The notes under the pieces were generated by a model. That model was not told where the DNA came from. It saw nothing but the letters and a program-made list of their open reading frames with translations, and did not search any database. A DNA stretch of 64,000 nt, from contig NZ_JAMBOE010000002.1 of the NCBI RefSeq assembly GCF_023715465.1, positions 81,104 to 145,103 on the forward strand. The letters are read 5' to 3'. The stretch's first letter is position 1, and each line of letters opens with the position of its first letter. The position numbers and the translations under genes are program-made. This DNA comes from Paenibacillus macerans (GTDB taxonomy: Bacteria; Bacillota; Bacilli; Paenibacillales; Paenibacillaceae). Shown in pieces: positions 16,167 to 24,912 of this stretch.

Positions 16167-16793
16167 TCATTTCCAAGGATTGCGGACGAGCTTGGGGCCT
16201 GATGGACAACGCAGCACCACCGTGCTGGTCCGCCTGGTGATGATTTCGCGCAGGACATAAGCTCCGTCCTTTGTTTCCAGTTGGATATCGATGCGGGCCT
16301 CCAGCTTATCCAGACTTCGCAGCAGGTTTGCGGCTTCCGCATAATCCATGGCTTCCGGACGGTCAATCACAAGGTCGAGATCGCTGGTGACTTTCAAAGA
16401 CGGACAACCCGTCGCCATTTCAAAGCCAGCGCTGCCCGCCAGCCCCCAGCGCCAGTCCGCCATTAGCTCTGCAACCTTGTCCATGACCCGAATCACGGGC
16501 AGTTCTCTTCTCTCCGCAGACACGGCGTTCCACATCCGGCGCTCGGCTATCTCGTAGGGCGTGACAATCCGTCCCGCTCCCTCCGGGGCAAGCAGCGCGG
16601 CTTCCCGCTGGTTCCGCTCCGTTCCCCGAACACCCACAGGAATGCGACCATCCGCCGGCGGCTTGGCTCGCCGGACCACCACATAAGGGGTATTCCTCAG
16701 CGAGGCGGTGGCCCATTCCTTATCTTCATTCATAGAGAGACAGCTCAAATCGGCAACCTCGATCAAATCATGAGGCCGGACTGCCATTACCAT
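16167..16793 (-). CDS. mdcG: Malonate decarboxylase holo-ACP synthase (phosphoribosyl-dephospho-CoA transferase)
   Basis: MdcG transfers the 2'-(5''-triphosphoribosyl)-3'-dephospho-CoA prosthetic group to the serine of the MdcC acyl carrier subunit. The 208-residue protein begins RPHDLIEVAD and contains the nucleotidyltransferase signature as GLAGSAGFEMATG followed by TSDLDLVI, where the two Asp residues would bind metal. Length matches the family. It overlaps the end of mdcDE by seven bases, so translation is coupled. The gene order places it after the structural genes, as in Klebsiella and Pseudomonas mdc clusters. Confidence 0.9.
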   Translation of the reverse strand: MVMAVRPHDLIEVADLSCLSMNEDKEWATASLRNTPYVVVRRAKPPADGRIPVGVRGTERNQREAALLAPEGAGRIVTPYEIAERRMWNAVSAERRELPVIRVMDKVAELMADWRWGLAGSAGFEMATGCPSLKVTSDLDLVIDRPEAMDYAEAANLLRSLDKLEARIDIQLETKDGAYVLREIITRRTSTVVLRCPSGPKLVRNPWK

Positions 16794-18460
16794 TGTTCGG
16801 ACAACGCCTTACGAACCTTAAGCGTTGCCGCGCGTCCGCCGGCTAAAGCTTCTTTGGTCTCCAGGCGGAAGCTGAGATCGCGGGGGGCGTCTTTCGTGCT
16901 GGCGATCGCTTCGGAAATGGTCTGTTCCACGGTTGCCACGTCGCCGCTTTGCGGATCGTCCGCCTGGATGCCGGACAACAACCGATATAGCGGCCCCAAA
17001 GTACTATAGCTGCGAACGTCATAAGCCATGGCTGGAACCTTCTTGGTTGCTTCATCCAGTTCGGCGATGGTCCGCTTCGTGATCCGCGCCGCGGAAGCCT
17101 TGGACATGGCCTGAATATTGATTTTGTCGTCGTCCAAGGCGATCAGCCGGTTCGATTGAAGCCCATGGGCGAGGAAACCGCCGGAAATCGCATTGCCGAC
17201 GATGACGCCGATCACGGGATGGCCCTGCAGTCTGGCCGTCGCGTATGCGTCCGCGCTTGCCGCGAGCGCAAGGCTGATCCCGACCATCTCTTCCTTATAG
17301 CCATAGGCCTGGCTGGGAACGTCGATCACGGCGATAATCGGACGTTTGACCTCACTGTGCTCGTCCTGAAGAATGGCGTCTCTGACGATCTGAGCCACCG
17401 TCCACCCTTCCATCATCCCGACTTCGCCTTTTCTAACGCGCGGGAAACGGTTTTCGGCATCCGGAACGATGGAAATATATCTGCACAATTGTCCATTTTT
17501 CTCCACGTCAGCCGCCAGCACCGTAGGTACGTCGCTAACCGGATGGGTTATGCCCGTAAGCTGAGAGAACCAGCGGTATCCTCTGCCATCGCTAGCGTCG
17601 GCCGCCCCTTCTTTGGCCAGCGGTATGGGCTGCTTGACCGGCTGTTGTTGCTTGTAAAATTCACGGTAACGCTCGGGCGTCCACGTTTCGGTCGGATCAA
17701 GAGCTTTAAGTAAGGTCAGATAGAAATCGATTTGCTCGGTTTTGGCCGGTTTGACCGGCGCACCCAGTGCGGTGTCGACCGCCTCAATCACCGCATCGGT
17801 GGTATCTTCCACCAAATCATCGATCAATCCGGTATAGAGCCGCTGATTTACTCCGATCGTGTTCCAGATCAACGCTTTGTCACTGGAATCGAACTCCATC
17901 ACGCCCGCTTCCTGTTCGATGACTTCCGGGCCGTTTAGGCCGAGGCGGGCCTTTTTTGTGGCAATCAAGGTTGTGAACAGCTCGGCCGTGATCGACATCC
18001 CGCCGAACGCCCCCACGCGGCCGGGAATCAGCCCCACCACAGGAACGTATTTGCGCAGGGCTACGACCTGGGCGCCGATTTCCGAAATCGCCAGCAGCCC
18101 GTAGTTCGCTTCCTGCAGCCGAACGCCGCCCGTATCGAAGATCATGATCGGATACAAGGTGTTCCCTTTCTTGTTCTCTTCCAGCGCCAGTTCCAGCACG
18201 CCGGAGATTTTCGCTCCGCTGACTTCGCCGATGCCCCCGCCTTGAAAAGCCCCTTCCATCGAGATGATCAGGACTTTCCGCTTGCGGATTTCCCCGGCGG
18301 CCAAAATGATCCCGTCATCGCTCTGCGGGACGATTCCCTGCGGCTCAAGATGCGGAGATTGCAACTTGTCCAGCGGTCCAAGCAGTTCCCGGAAGGTTCC
18401 TTCATCCAGCAGCGCTTTGGCGCGATCGCGTCCGTTCAGTTCCACAAAACTATTCAGCAT
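16787..18460 (-). CDS. mdcDE: Malonate decarboxylase beta-gamma fusion (carboxy-lyase and codecarboxylase)
   Basis: A 557-residue fusion of the beta subunit (about residues 1-280) and gamma subunit (about 290-557). Together these decarboxylate malonyl-S-ACP to acetyl-S-ACP. The N-terminal half is crotonase-like, with oxyanion-type glycines at GAFQGGGIGEVSGAK and FDTGGVRLQEANYG. The C-terminal half holds RGYRWFSQLTG and GNAISGGFLAHGLQSNRLIALDD, typical of MdcE. In Gram-negative clusters these are separate genes; here they are one frame with no stop or internal ribosome binding site between them. GGAGGTG lies before the ATG. It overlaps mdcC by 11 bases and mdcG by 7. Confidence 0.92.
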   Translation of the reverse strand: MLNSFVELNGRDRAKALLDEGTFRELLGPLDKLQSPHLEPQGIVPQSDDGIILAAGEIRKRKVLIISMEGAFQGGGIGEVSGAKISGVLELALEENKKGNTLYPIMIFDTGGVRLQEANYGLLAISEIGAQVVALRKYVPVVGLIPGRVGAFGGMSITAELFTTLIATKKARLGLNGPEVIEQEAGVMEFDSSDKALIWNTIGVNQRLYTGLIDDLVEDTTDAVIEAVDTALGAPVKPAKTEQIDFYLTLLKALDPTETWTPERYREFYKQQQPVKQPIPLAKEGAADASDGRGYRWFSQLTGITHPVSDVPTVLAADVEKNGQLCRYISIVPDAENRFPRVRKGEVGMMEGWTVAQIVRDAILQDEHSEVKRPIIAVIDVPSQAYGYKEEMVGISLALAASADAYATARLQGHPVIGVIVGNAISGGFLAHGLQSNRLIALDDDKINIQAMSKASAARITKRTIAELDEATKKVPAMAYDVRSYSTLGPLYRLLSGIQADDPQSGDVATVEQTISEAIASTKDAPRDLSFRLETKEALAGGRAATLKVRKALSEQW

Positions 18461-18749
18461 AATCGAGCACCTCCAAAACTTGTGTAAATCTTAGCATCAC
18501 TACACCCGGAGTAGCTCCAAAATCATGAACCGTAAAATTGGCGGTAATCGGATAACGGTTGAAAAAGCGGGTCAGCACGTTCTGCCAAACCTGTCCGAAA
18601 CCATCGCTGCCGGTCAAAATACTGATGTTGGATGTTTGCCCCTCCACCGGCTCCACGATGATCTCCAAATCCCCCGAACCGACGACTCCGATGTGCGCGG
18701 CCTTGCGGATCGGCCGCGAAGTTTGGTATTGAAACTGTAATTTTTCCAT
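18450..18749 (-). CDS. mdcC: Malonate decarboxylase acyl carrier protein (delta subunit)
   Basis: The 99-residue acyl carrier subunit of the biotin-independent decarboxylase. It carries the phosphoribosyl-dephospho-CoA thiol arm that holds acetyl and malonyl groups. The attachment serine is expected at Ser25 in GVVGSGDLE, followed by the EIIVEP strand typical of MdcC. Length matches the family. The ATG is preceded by GGAGGTG ten bases upstream. It lies 27 bases after mdcB and overlaps the fused beta-gamma gene. Confidence 0.92.
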   Translation of the reverse strand: MEKLQFQYQTSRPIRKAAHIGVVGSGDLEIIVEPVEGQTSNISILTGSDGFGQVWQNVLTRFFNRYPITANFTVHDFGATPGVVMLRFTQVLEVLDYAE

Positions 18750-18776
18750 CCTTAAGGAACACCTCCATGAAATATG

Positions 18777-19640
18777 TTAATCGACAAGAAACAAGGTTGC
18801 GGCGAGCAAATCGGCGCTGCCTCCGGGAGAGAGCCGTTTTGAGCGGCAATACTCGGACAGGCGGCGGAACAGCTTTCGGCCCATTGGGGTTCTGAAGCCG
18901 TCCGCGGCCAGAAATGCGCCGGACATCCGTTTGATTGCCAGAAGATCCGGCCAATCGCCGCGGTGCAGGATGCAGGTGTCGTCCACTGCCGCCATCAAGG
19001 CTAGCAGCGCCTCAATGCGGGCTTCCTCCTCCGTCTTCCCGCAAGCTCTGGCCCGCAGTAAGGCCGGCAGCGCCGCTTCCCGGATATGGGGAAAGCCGAG
19101 CTGCGCTTCTTCCGCAGCTCCCTTCACCGCGTACTTCCGCTTGACCGCCTGCCCATGGGTGCGTTGTTCCGGGCGAAACCGGTCAGGGAACGAAGCGATG
19201 GTCCCGGCGACGTTCATGATCCGCTGCGGATCCCGTTCCTCCGGGAAGGCCGCTCGGGCGCTGGTAAGTAGGCCCAAGGCCCAAATCGCGCCTTTATGCG
19301 TGTTGACGCCATTTGTGGCGGCGAGCATCGCTTTCTCGCCTTCCCGCCCGATGAAGGCGATTTGTTCGCGCAAAGACTGGTCTACCGGTTGAAGGTAGGA
19401 GACCTGAGCGATTTCCCGGAATGTTTCTTCCAGAGCCTTCGCTGATTTCAGCATAAGCTCGATAGACATATCCGTATGGGAACCGTTGTCTCTGGCATCC
19501 ACAAGCCCTGGCTTGGGCGTAAGCAAGGCCTCGTCCACGAGCGCCTTCACGGCTTTGCCGGCCAAGGCCGCCCCGAACGCCGCGTGAGTTGCCGCCAGCA
19601 TGGCTTTAAGACCAGCTGCGGAATTTAGCCGGTGGCTCAT
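18777..19640 (-). CDS. mdcB: Triphosphoribosyl-dephospho-CoA synthase
   Basis: MdcB makes the precursor of the MdcC prosthetic group from ATP and dephospho-CoA. The protein (about 287 residues from this start) contains LTPKPGLVDARDNGSHTDM, the conserved CitG/MdcB substrate-binding segment, and TNGVNTHKGAIWALGLL, another family hallmark. The ATG at 19640 would overlap mdcA by 35 bases; an alternative ATG at 19601, just after the mdcA stop, also fits the family N-terminus. Neither has a strong ribosome binding site, so translational coupling to mdcA is likely. Function is secure; the start is not. Confidence 0.87.
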   Translation of the reverse strand: MSHRLNSAAGLKAMLAATHAAFGAALAGKAVKALVDEALLTPKPGLVDARDNGSHTDMSIELMLKSAKALEETFREIAQVSYLQPVDQSLREQIAFIGREGEKAMLAATNGVNTHKGAIWALGLLTSARAAFPEERDPQRIMNVAGTIASFPDRFRPEQRTHGQAVKRKYAVKGAAEEAQLGFPHIREAALPALLRARACGKTEEEARIEALLALMAAVDDTCILHRGDWPDLLAIKRMSGAFLAADGFRTPMGRKLFRRLSEYCRSKRLSPGGSADLLAATLFLVD

Positions 19641-21252
19641 ACAGCCCGTCCGACCAATCCACAAGGTCGTTGATCGTCTGCGCCGCCAGCAGCGAACGTT
19701 TAGCTTGTCTGCGCATGATGCCGAGATCCTCGGGATAAGCCACAATGCCTCTGTCGCGCAATCCGCTCACATCACTTTCGCTGCTCTCCATGCCCAGGGG
19801 CGATACGCCGGCAATTGCCGCGAGCGCCTGCTTTCTTTCCTCTACGCTGTCCGTTTTGTAGAGGTAAGCGATGCCTTCCTCGGTGACGACGTGGGTGATA
19901 TCGTCGCCGTAAATCATGATTGGCGTAACCGCGAGGCCGGATTCGTCCTTCACCTTGACGGCGTCAAGCGAATCCACGAATACCGGCTTTTTGTTGGCGC
20001 CATAGGTTTCCACCATCTGCACGACCAGCTTGCGGCCTTTGGCGAGCTCATGCGGGCGTTCGATCATGTCGAGCCATGCCTTTGTCGCATGCCGGCGCCC
20101 GCGAGGATCGTGGCCCATGTTCGGCGCGCCGCCGAAGCCGGACAATCTGCCGGAGGTCACGGTGGACGAATTGCCCAGCGGATCGATCTGCAGCGTCGAG
20201 CCGATGAACATATCCACGGCGAATTGCCCCGCCACCTGGCCCATTGCCCGGTTGGAGCGCATCGTGCCGTCCTTGCCGACGAAAAATACATCAGAACGGG
20301 CCGCGATATATTTCTCCATGCCGACCTCGCCGCCGAAGCTGTGGATGCTTTCCACCCAGCCGGATTCGATTGCCGGAATCAGGGTCGGGTGAGGATTCAA
20401 GGCCCAATGCTTGGCAATTTTGCCCTTCAACCCGAGCTCTTCACCATAGGTTGGCAGCAGCAGCTCAATCGCCGCGGTATTAAAACCGATGCCATGGTTC
20501 AGCGACTGTACATGGTGTTTACCGTAAATGCCTTTGATCGCCATCATTCCCATTAGAATATGCAGCTCCGTGATGTTTTGCGGGTCGCGGGTAAACAGTG
20601 CCTCCAGCGCATAAGGCTTGTCGGCTTTGACGATCACGTCCACCCAGGAGGCCGGAATATCCGTTCTTGGCAGCTCGTCCACGATTTCGTTGCACTGCAC
20701 GATGACGATGCCGTCCTTGAAAGCCGCCGCTTCCACGATCGTCGGGGTTTCTTCCGTGTTGAAGCCGGTATAAAGGTTGCCCTCGCGGTCCGCTTTGTCC
20801 GCCGCCACCAGCACAACGTCCGGAATCAGGTCGATGAACAGGCGGCCGAACAATTCCAAATACGTATGGATGTCGCCGAGCTTCAGCGTTCCATCCTCGA
20901 TCATTTGCGCAACGCGCAGGCTTTGCGAGCCGCTGTAGGAGAAATCCAACTTCCCGGCGATGCCTTTTTCGAAAATATCCAGGTGCTCGGGTCTGGAAAT
21001 GCTGGACATGATCATATGCAGGTCATGCACCTTGCCGGGATCGACTTCCAGCAGCTTCTGGGACAGAAAGGACGCCTGCTTTTGGTTATCCCCCTCCAGA
21101 ACGACCCTGGCGCCCGGCTCGATCAGCGCCTCCAGGATATCGACGATCCGGGAGGACTCGACGTATTTTCCATCCATCCATTTCCCGACATTTTTTAATT
21201 TTTCCAGTTTTTTATCGCGTTTTTGTGACCAGGAACGCAGCACTTTGCTCAT
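19606..21252 (-). CDS. mdcA: Malonate decarboxylase alpha subunit (acetyl-S-ACP:malonate ACP transferase)
   Basis: MdcA exchanges acetate for malonate on the acyl carrier subunit. The 548-residue protein shows the CoA-transferase-like family pattern, with GARVVLEGDNQKQA near the N-terminus and SGRLSGFGGAPNMGHDPRGRRH in the C-terminal half, both strongly conserved in MdcA. The start at 21252 uses ATG in an ATGA overlap with the mdcH stop and has AAGGAG eight bases upstream; an ATG six codons earlier lies over that ribosome binding site and is rejected. Second gene of the operon. Confidence 0.94.
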   Translation of the reverse strand: MSKVLRSWSQKRDKKLEKLKNVGKWMDGKYVESSRIVDILEALIEPGARVVLEGDNQKQASFLSQKLLEVDPGKVHDLHMIMSSISRPEHLDIFEKGIAGKLDFSYSGSQSLRVAQMIEDGTLKLGDIHTYLELFGRLFIDLIPDVVLVAADKADREGNLYTGFNTEETPTIVEAAAFKDGIVIVQCNEIVDELPRTDIPASWVDVIVKADKPYALEALFTRDPQNITELHILMGMMAIKGIYGKHHVQSLNHGIGFNTAAIELLLPTYGEELGLKGKIAKHWALNPHPTLIPAIESGWVESIHSFGGEVGMEKYIAARSDVFFVGKDGTMRSNRAMGQVAGQFAVDMFIGSTLQIDPLGNSSTVTSGRLSGFGGAPNMGHDPRGRRHATKAWLDMIERPHELAKGRKLVVQMVETYGANKKPVFVDSLDAVKVKDESGLAVTPIMIYGDDITHVVTEEGIAYLYKTDSVEERKQALAAIAGVSPLGMESSESDVSGLRDRGIVAYPEDLGIMRRQAKRSLLAAQTINDLVDWSDGLYEPPAKFRSWS

Positions 21253-22160
21253 TCTTCTTGCTCCTTCCATTTTCTAATCAGATATTCGGCCGCTTCCAGA
21301 CCGACCTCGTCTACGGCAATCTGCCGGGTGTCGTGGTGGGCCTGCTTGACGAGGCGGGAAAGCGTATGGCCCGGAGGCATTTCGATAAAGCAGTCGGCTC
21401 CGGATTCGACGCAGACGGCCGCCATATCGATCCAGCGCACGGGATAAGCTACGTTTAGGGCCAGATCCTCGGCGATTTTGTTCTTCGCCCTGAGCATTCT
21501 CCCCGTATGGTTCGCCAAATAAGGGATCGCAGCTTCCTGCAAAGGAAAGGTCCGTACCAGCTCCAATAACTGCTCGGATATACCTGACATCAAAGGGCAG
21601 TGCGATGGAACCGGCACCTTCAACAGCGCGGTTTTGCTTGCCCCCAGCGCTTTCGCCTGCCGAAAAGCCTGCTGAATCCCTTCCAATGAGCCGGAAAGGA
21701 CGATTTGCTGTTCGGCGTTCATATTAGAGAGATAGACAGGCGCCGCCTCGCTGTAGGAGCGATCCACGGCTTGCTGAACTTCCGTTTTGGTAAGCCCGAT
21801 GATGACACCCATTCCGTAGCCTTCAGGGTAAGCCTCTTCCATTAGCTTGGCCCGGCGCCACACGAGCCGAAGCGCATCCTCGAACGAGAGGACTCCCGCA
21901 ATGACCGCGGCGGGAAAAGCACCGATAGAGTGCCCGGCCACGAATTGAGGGCGGATGCCCCGCTCGATTAGCCGGTATGCAAACGCAGTCTCCTTTACGA
22001 AAAGCGCCGCCTGAATCCAGACCGTCGAGTCCATCGCGACTTCATCATCTCGCAAGGGGGTCCCTACTATCTTTGCTGCCTTTTTCACATACTCTGGCAC
22101 ATCCTGCAGCATACCGGGAGTTTGCGCCCCTTGACCGGGAAAAGCAAATACGATGTTCAG
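21249..22160 (-). CDS. mdcH: Malonate decarboxylase epsilon subunit (malonyl transacylase), CTG start
   Basis: MdcH loads malonyl from malonyl-CoA onto the acyl carrier subunit to start the cycle. It is FabD-like, with GHSIGAFPAA carrying the nucleophilic serine. The first ATG (22112) would remove the essential oxyanion motif FPGQGAQ. Upstream in frame, the only plausible start is CTG at 22160, which gives (M)NIVFAFPGQGAQ, exactly the family N-terminus, with AAGGTGG seven bases before it. No ATG, GTG or TTG occurs in this frame upstream. It is the first gene of the operon, and the only one with a non-canonical start. Length 303 residues, normal for the family. Confidence 0.88.
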   Translation of the reverse strand: MNIVFAFPGQGAQTPGMLQDVPEYVKKAAKIVGTPLRDDEVAMDSTVWIQAALFVKETAFAYRLIERGIRPQFVAGHSIGAFPAAVIAGVLSFEDALRLVWRRAKLMEEAYPEGYGMGVIIGLTKTEVQQAVDRSYSEAAPVYLSNMNAEQQIVLSGSLEGIQQAFRQAKALGASKTALLKVPVPSHCPLMSGISEQLLELVRTFPLQEAAIPYLANHTGRMLRAKNKIAEDLALNVAYPVRWIDMAAVCVESGADCFIEMPPGHTLSRLVKQAHHDTRQIAVDEVGLEAAEYLIRKWKEQEE

Positions 22161-22254
22161 AATCTCACCACCTTTAGCGGATTCGTCTTCGTTACACTGT
22201 TTATTGTAAGAAGCCCGTAAAAAACTGTAAAATACATATATACATATATAATTG

Positions 22255-22270
22255 ATAACCTGACGGTTAT
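22255..22270. promoter_or_regulatory. Probable LysR operator between mdcH and the regulator
   Basis: ATAACC-TGAC-GGTTAT is a perfect 16-base palindrome in the divergent gap, about 95 bases from mdcH and 80 from the LysR gene. This is the usual place for a LysR-type site. The AT-rich stretch beside it (22231-22253) probably holds the promoters. Confidence 0.55.
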
Positions 22271-22348
22271 AAGCGATAGTTCAAAAAGTCAGCTTTTGAA
22301 CACACATTTTAATGGGAGAACTCGCACTATAAAGGGGATGGATTCAGC

Positions 22349-23230
22349 ATGGATTTTCTGCAGCTTAAATATTTTCAAGTCACCTCAAAACATGAAAATG
22401 TAACGCGGGCTGCCGACGAGCTGTTTATCTCGCAGCCTGCGCTCAGCAAAATGATTCGGAACCTGGAGATGGAATTGGGGGTGCAGTTGTTCGACCGGGA
22501 AGGCAAGCATATCGTGTTGAACCAATACGGTAAAAAGTTTCTGAAACGGGTGAACCAGTCACTGTCCGCTCTGGAACAAGGCGTGTCCGAGATCAAGGAA
22601 ATGCAGCAAGAAAAAATTGAAATCATCACGTTGTATGTCGCCGTAGGCTCCATGCTGCTGCCCAGTCTTGTCCAACAGTTTCGCGGCCTGTACTCGAATA
22701 TCCGGTTTAACCTGACCCAGCATCCTATCCAGATCAAGAAAGAGCTGGCTTACGATTTCGCGATTACATCCGAAGAAATAGAAGGCAATGAACACACCGT
22801 TCTGCTTGAGGAGGAAATATTGCTCGGCGTGCCGGCGGTTCATCCGCTCAGTTCCCTTGATTCCGTATCTCTGAAAGAGCTGGAGCATGAGAAGTTCATC
22901 AGCCTGACGACAAGCCATCCGCTGCGAAGAACGACCGACCGCTTCTTCGCGCAACTGCCGTACGAACCGGACATCGTCTTTGAAAGCGATGATCCGGCCA
23001 CGGTGCGAGGGCTGATCCAGACGGGCATCGGCGTCTCCTTCATCCCTTCCATCCTGTGGAGTAAGGTCGTTACCGAAGACATTAAGCTGCTTCACATTAG
23101 TGAGCCCCGGTGCAAGCGCACCATCTATTTGTCCTGGCCCGCCGGGGAACGGCTGACCGACACGGAGAATTCGTTTTTCGAGTTCATCCTGCAATTCTTC
23201 CGGAATATCGGCTCGGTCCTTGAAGAATAG
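22349..23230 (+). CDS. LysR-family regulator of the malonate operon
   Basis: A 293-residue LysR-type regulator. The N-terminal helix-turn-helix is clear (NVTRAADELFISQPALSKMIRNLEMELGVQLFDR region, residues about 18-50), and the effector domain begins near residue 90. It diverges from the mdc operon with a palindrome between, so it most likely activates mdc genes in response to malonate, as MdcR does in Gram-negatives (inference). The ATG follows AAAGGGGATG. The sequence is closer to GltC/CysL-type Bacillales LysR proteins than to any MdcR I can name, so the effector is not certain. Confidence 0.85.
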   Translation: MDFLQLKYFQVTSKHENVTRAADELFISQPALSKMIRNLEMELGVQLFDREGKHIVLNQYGKKFLKRVNQSLSALEQGVSEIKEMQQEKIEIITLYVAVGSMLLPSLVQQFRGLYSNIRFNLTQHPIQIKKELAYDFAITSEEIEGNEHTVLLEEEILLGVPAVHPLSSLDSVSLKELEHEKFISLTTSHPLRRTTDRFFAQLPYEPDIVFESDDPATVRGLIQTGIGVSFIPSILWSKVVTEDIKLLHISEPRCKRTIYLSWPAGERLTDTENSFFEFILQFFRNIGSVLEE

Positions 23231-23316
23231 GCTTTCCCTAAGCGGAAATAAAATGCGGCAGCCTCGGACAAGAAAAAAGCCCTGGACTGCCGCTATATTA
23301 TTGAACTTATCTTTGA

Positions 23317-23859
23317 TTAAGCCAAACTTAACTCCCGCTTTAAACGGTCCAGCTGCAGGAGATGATGCCGGTAATGCATCTCGATCAGCAAAAACCACTC
23401 TTTGGCGTTTAATGGGCCGAGCCGGGGATGCAGCATCTTGTTTCGTTCGGGCGCCTGACCCATGGCGGGTTCGGTACGTTTCATCCGCTCCACTACACCA
23501 TGCAGCCCTTCCAACAGCTGCTGCTTGCTCTCCGGCTGCTGCGGGGTATATTGCGGCGAAGCCGGGACCCGAACCCTAATCGGCGGAAAGCTTCCCAGTT
23601 CGAATACCGCCCGGCCCTGCTCCGTTTTTTCCCCGGTGTGGACCAAACTCGCTTCGCTTTCGGCCAAACATTGGTCGATATGGCTCAGATGCATAAATTG
23701 CGCCGATTGAATCAAATGCATATACATTTGCCCGATGGACCATTCCTCCTCATTCGTTTTTTTAAGCAGTTGCTCCATATCAAGCTTTTCCAGTTCGCTC
23801 AAATACCGTTCCACCGTTGCTTCAAACGCCTGCAGTGCCTCAGCCGTACTTCTCATCAC
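23317..23859 (-). CDS. DinB-like four-helix protein
   Basis: About 180 residues with the DinB/YfiT pattern: a long first helix, then EEEWSIGQMYMHLIQS with the metal-ligand type His, and the C-terminal WFLLIEMHYRHHLLQLDRLK with the two other expected histidines. Family members are metal-binding proteins, some thiol transferases. I prefer the GTG at 23859 because GAGGAG lies nine bases upstream; ATG codons at 23856 and 23883 are alternatives. The upstream part of the open frame overlaps the terminator hairpin of the neighbouring WYL gene and is not likely coding. Confidence 0.75.
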   Translation of the reverse strand: MMRSTAEALQAFEATVERYLSELEKLDMEQLLKKTNEEEWSIGQMYMHLIQSAQFMHLSHIDQCLAESEASLVHTGEKTEQGRAVFELGSFPPIRVRVPASPQYTPQQPESKQQLLEGLHGVVERMKRTEPAMGQAPERNKMLHPRLGPLNAKEWFLLIEMHYRHHLLQLDRLKRELSLA

Positions 23860-23902
23860 TAAAAACAACTCCTCTTCAATCATGGGTATAATCCCATTAT
23901 CC

Positions 23903-23935
23903 AAAAACGCTACTGACAACAGCGTGTCAGTAGCG
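23903..23935 (-). terminator. Terminator of the WYL regulator gene, overlapping its stop codon
   Basis: On the reverse strand CGCTACTGAC (23926-23935) pairs with GTCAGTAGCG (23908-23917), followed by five Ts. The first arm includes the last codons of the gene. Confidence 0.75.
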
Positions 23936-24874
23936 TTTTAAAATTTTTTCGGCCTCTTCCCGAATCCGGTTGCGGAAGGATTCCGGTTCCAGCACCTCGA
24001 CCTCCCCGCCCCAACCGAGGACATAAGGCAGCAGTTCCTCCAACTGCCGGACGCGAAAGGTGACCGTCAGTCCGTCCTCCCGCTCCTCAGTCCCTTCTAC
24101 ATAAAAATTAACGGTCTCGGTGATTTTATCGGCGATATCGGGATTCACCCGAACCAGCACCCGCAGGTTACGGTCGTCCGGCGGGCGGTAACGGCTTAGG
24201 TTAAACCCTGGCGGCATGGAAAAACGCTCTTCCAACACGGCAAGCTCCGTCATCCGCGACAAGCGGAAATGGCGGATATCCTGCCGCAGGTCGCAGCGCG
24301 CGATCAAAACCCAATTCCCCTGTACGAGCGTCAGCCCGTAAGGAGCGGCCTCCCGCTTGCTCTCCCTGCCCCCGTCCGCTTCCGGGATTTTTTTCAGATA
24401 CGTAAAGCTTAATTTACGCCGCTCCAAAATCGCCCGCCGTACTTGGCCGAGATAATCCCTTTCCTTCGGGCCGGTTACCGGTTCGCCGGCACGAAGGAGC
24501 CGCATCGTCTCCCGCACGCGCGCCGACTCACCGCGCACCGGCTCCGGCAGAATCGCTTCGATTTTGCGCCTGGCTGCTTTGGCCACGCTGCTGTAATCGC
24601 CATCCAGCCTCTGCTCGATAAAATCCGTCCCCATTAGCAAAGCCACGGCCTCTTCCGCCGTAAAGCCGACCGGCGGCAGGAAATATCCTTCCATTAAGGA
24701 GTATCCCTGCCCGGGAGCCCCGACAATTGGAACCCCCGCTTCGCTTAAGGCTTGAATGTCGCGGTATATCGTCCGTACGCTTGTCTCGAATTGAGCCGCC
24801 AAGTCTTCCGCTCTGACCACCTTGCTTCGCTGCAGTTCAAGCGTTATGGCGAGCTGCCGTTCGGTTTTGTTCAT
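23927..24874 (-). CDS. WYL-domain transcriptional regulator (YafY type)
   Basis: The 315-residue protein has an N-terminal winged helix (RQLAITLELQRSKVVRAEDLAAQFETSVRTIYRDIQAL) followed by a WYL domain, in which PYGLTLVQGNWVLIARCDLRQDIRHFRLSRM gives the usual nucleic acid or ligand-binding core, and a C-terminal WCX region. Such proteins are mostly local repressors or activators that sense nucleotides or damage. The DinB-like gene lies just downstream, on the same strand but beyond a terminator. Target genes are not evident. The ATG at 24874 follows GAGGG. Confidence 0.88.
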   Translation of the reverse strand: MNKTERQLAITLELQRSKVVRAEDLAAQFETSVRTIYRDIQALSEAGVPIVGAPGQGYSLMEGYFLPPVGFTAEEAVALLMGTDFIEQRLDGDYSSVAKAARRKIEAILPEPVRGESARVRETMRLLRAGEPVTGPKERDYLGQVRRAILERRKLSFTYLKKIPEADGGRESKREAAPYGLTLVQGNWVLIARCDLRQDIRHFRLSRMTELAVLEERFSMPPGFNLSRYRPPDDRNLRVLVRVNPDIADKITETVNFYVEGTEEREDGLTVTFRVRQLEELLPYVLGWGGEVEVLEPESFRNRIREEAEKILKRY

Positions 24875-24912
24875 GTTCTTTTACCCTCGCCTCGAATAAT
24901 TAAACGTTGTCA

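Noticed and set aside
19600..20556. 318-codon forward ORF antisense to mdcA
   Set aside because: Shadow of the strongly conserved mdcA frame; no ribosome binding site.
22231..22254. ATACATATAT stretch as a separate operator
   Set aside because: Simple AT repeat, more likely promoter melting region; the palindrome beside it is a better operator.
23884..23919. Longer start for the DinB-like protein (MSVAFLDNG)
   Set aside because: These codons lie in and just after the terminator hairpin of the WYL gene and have no ribosome binding site.
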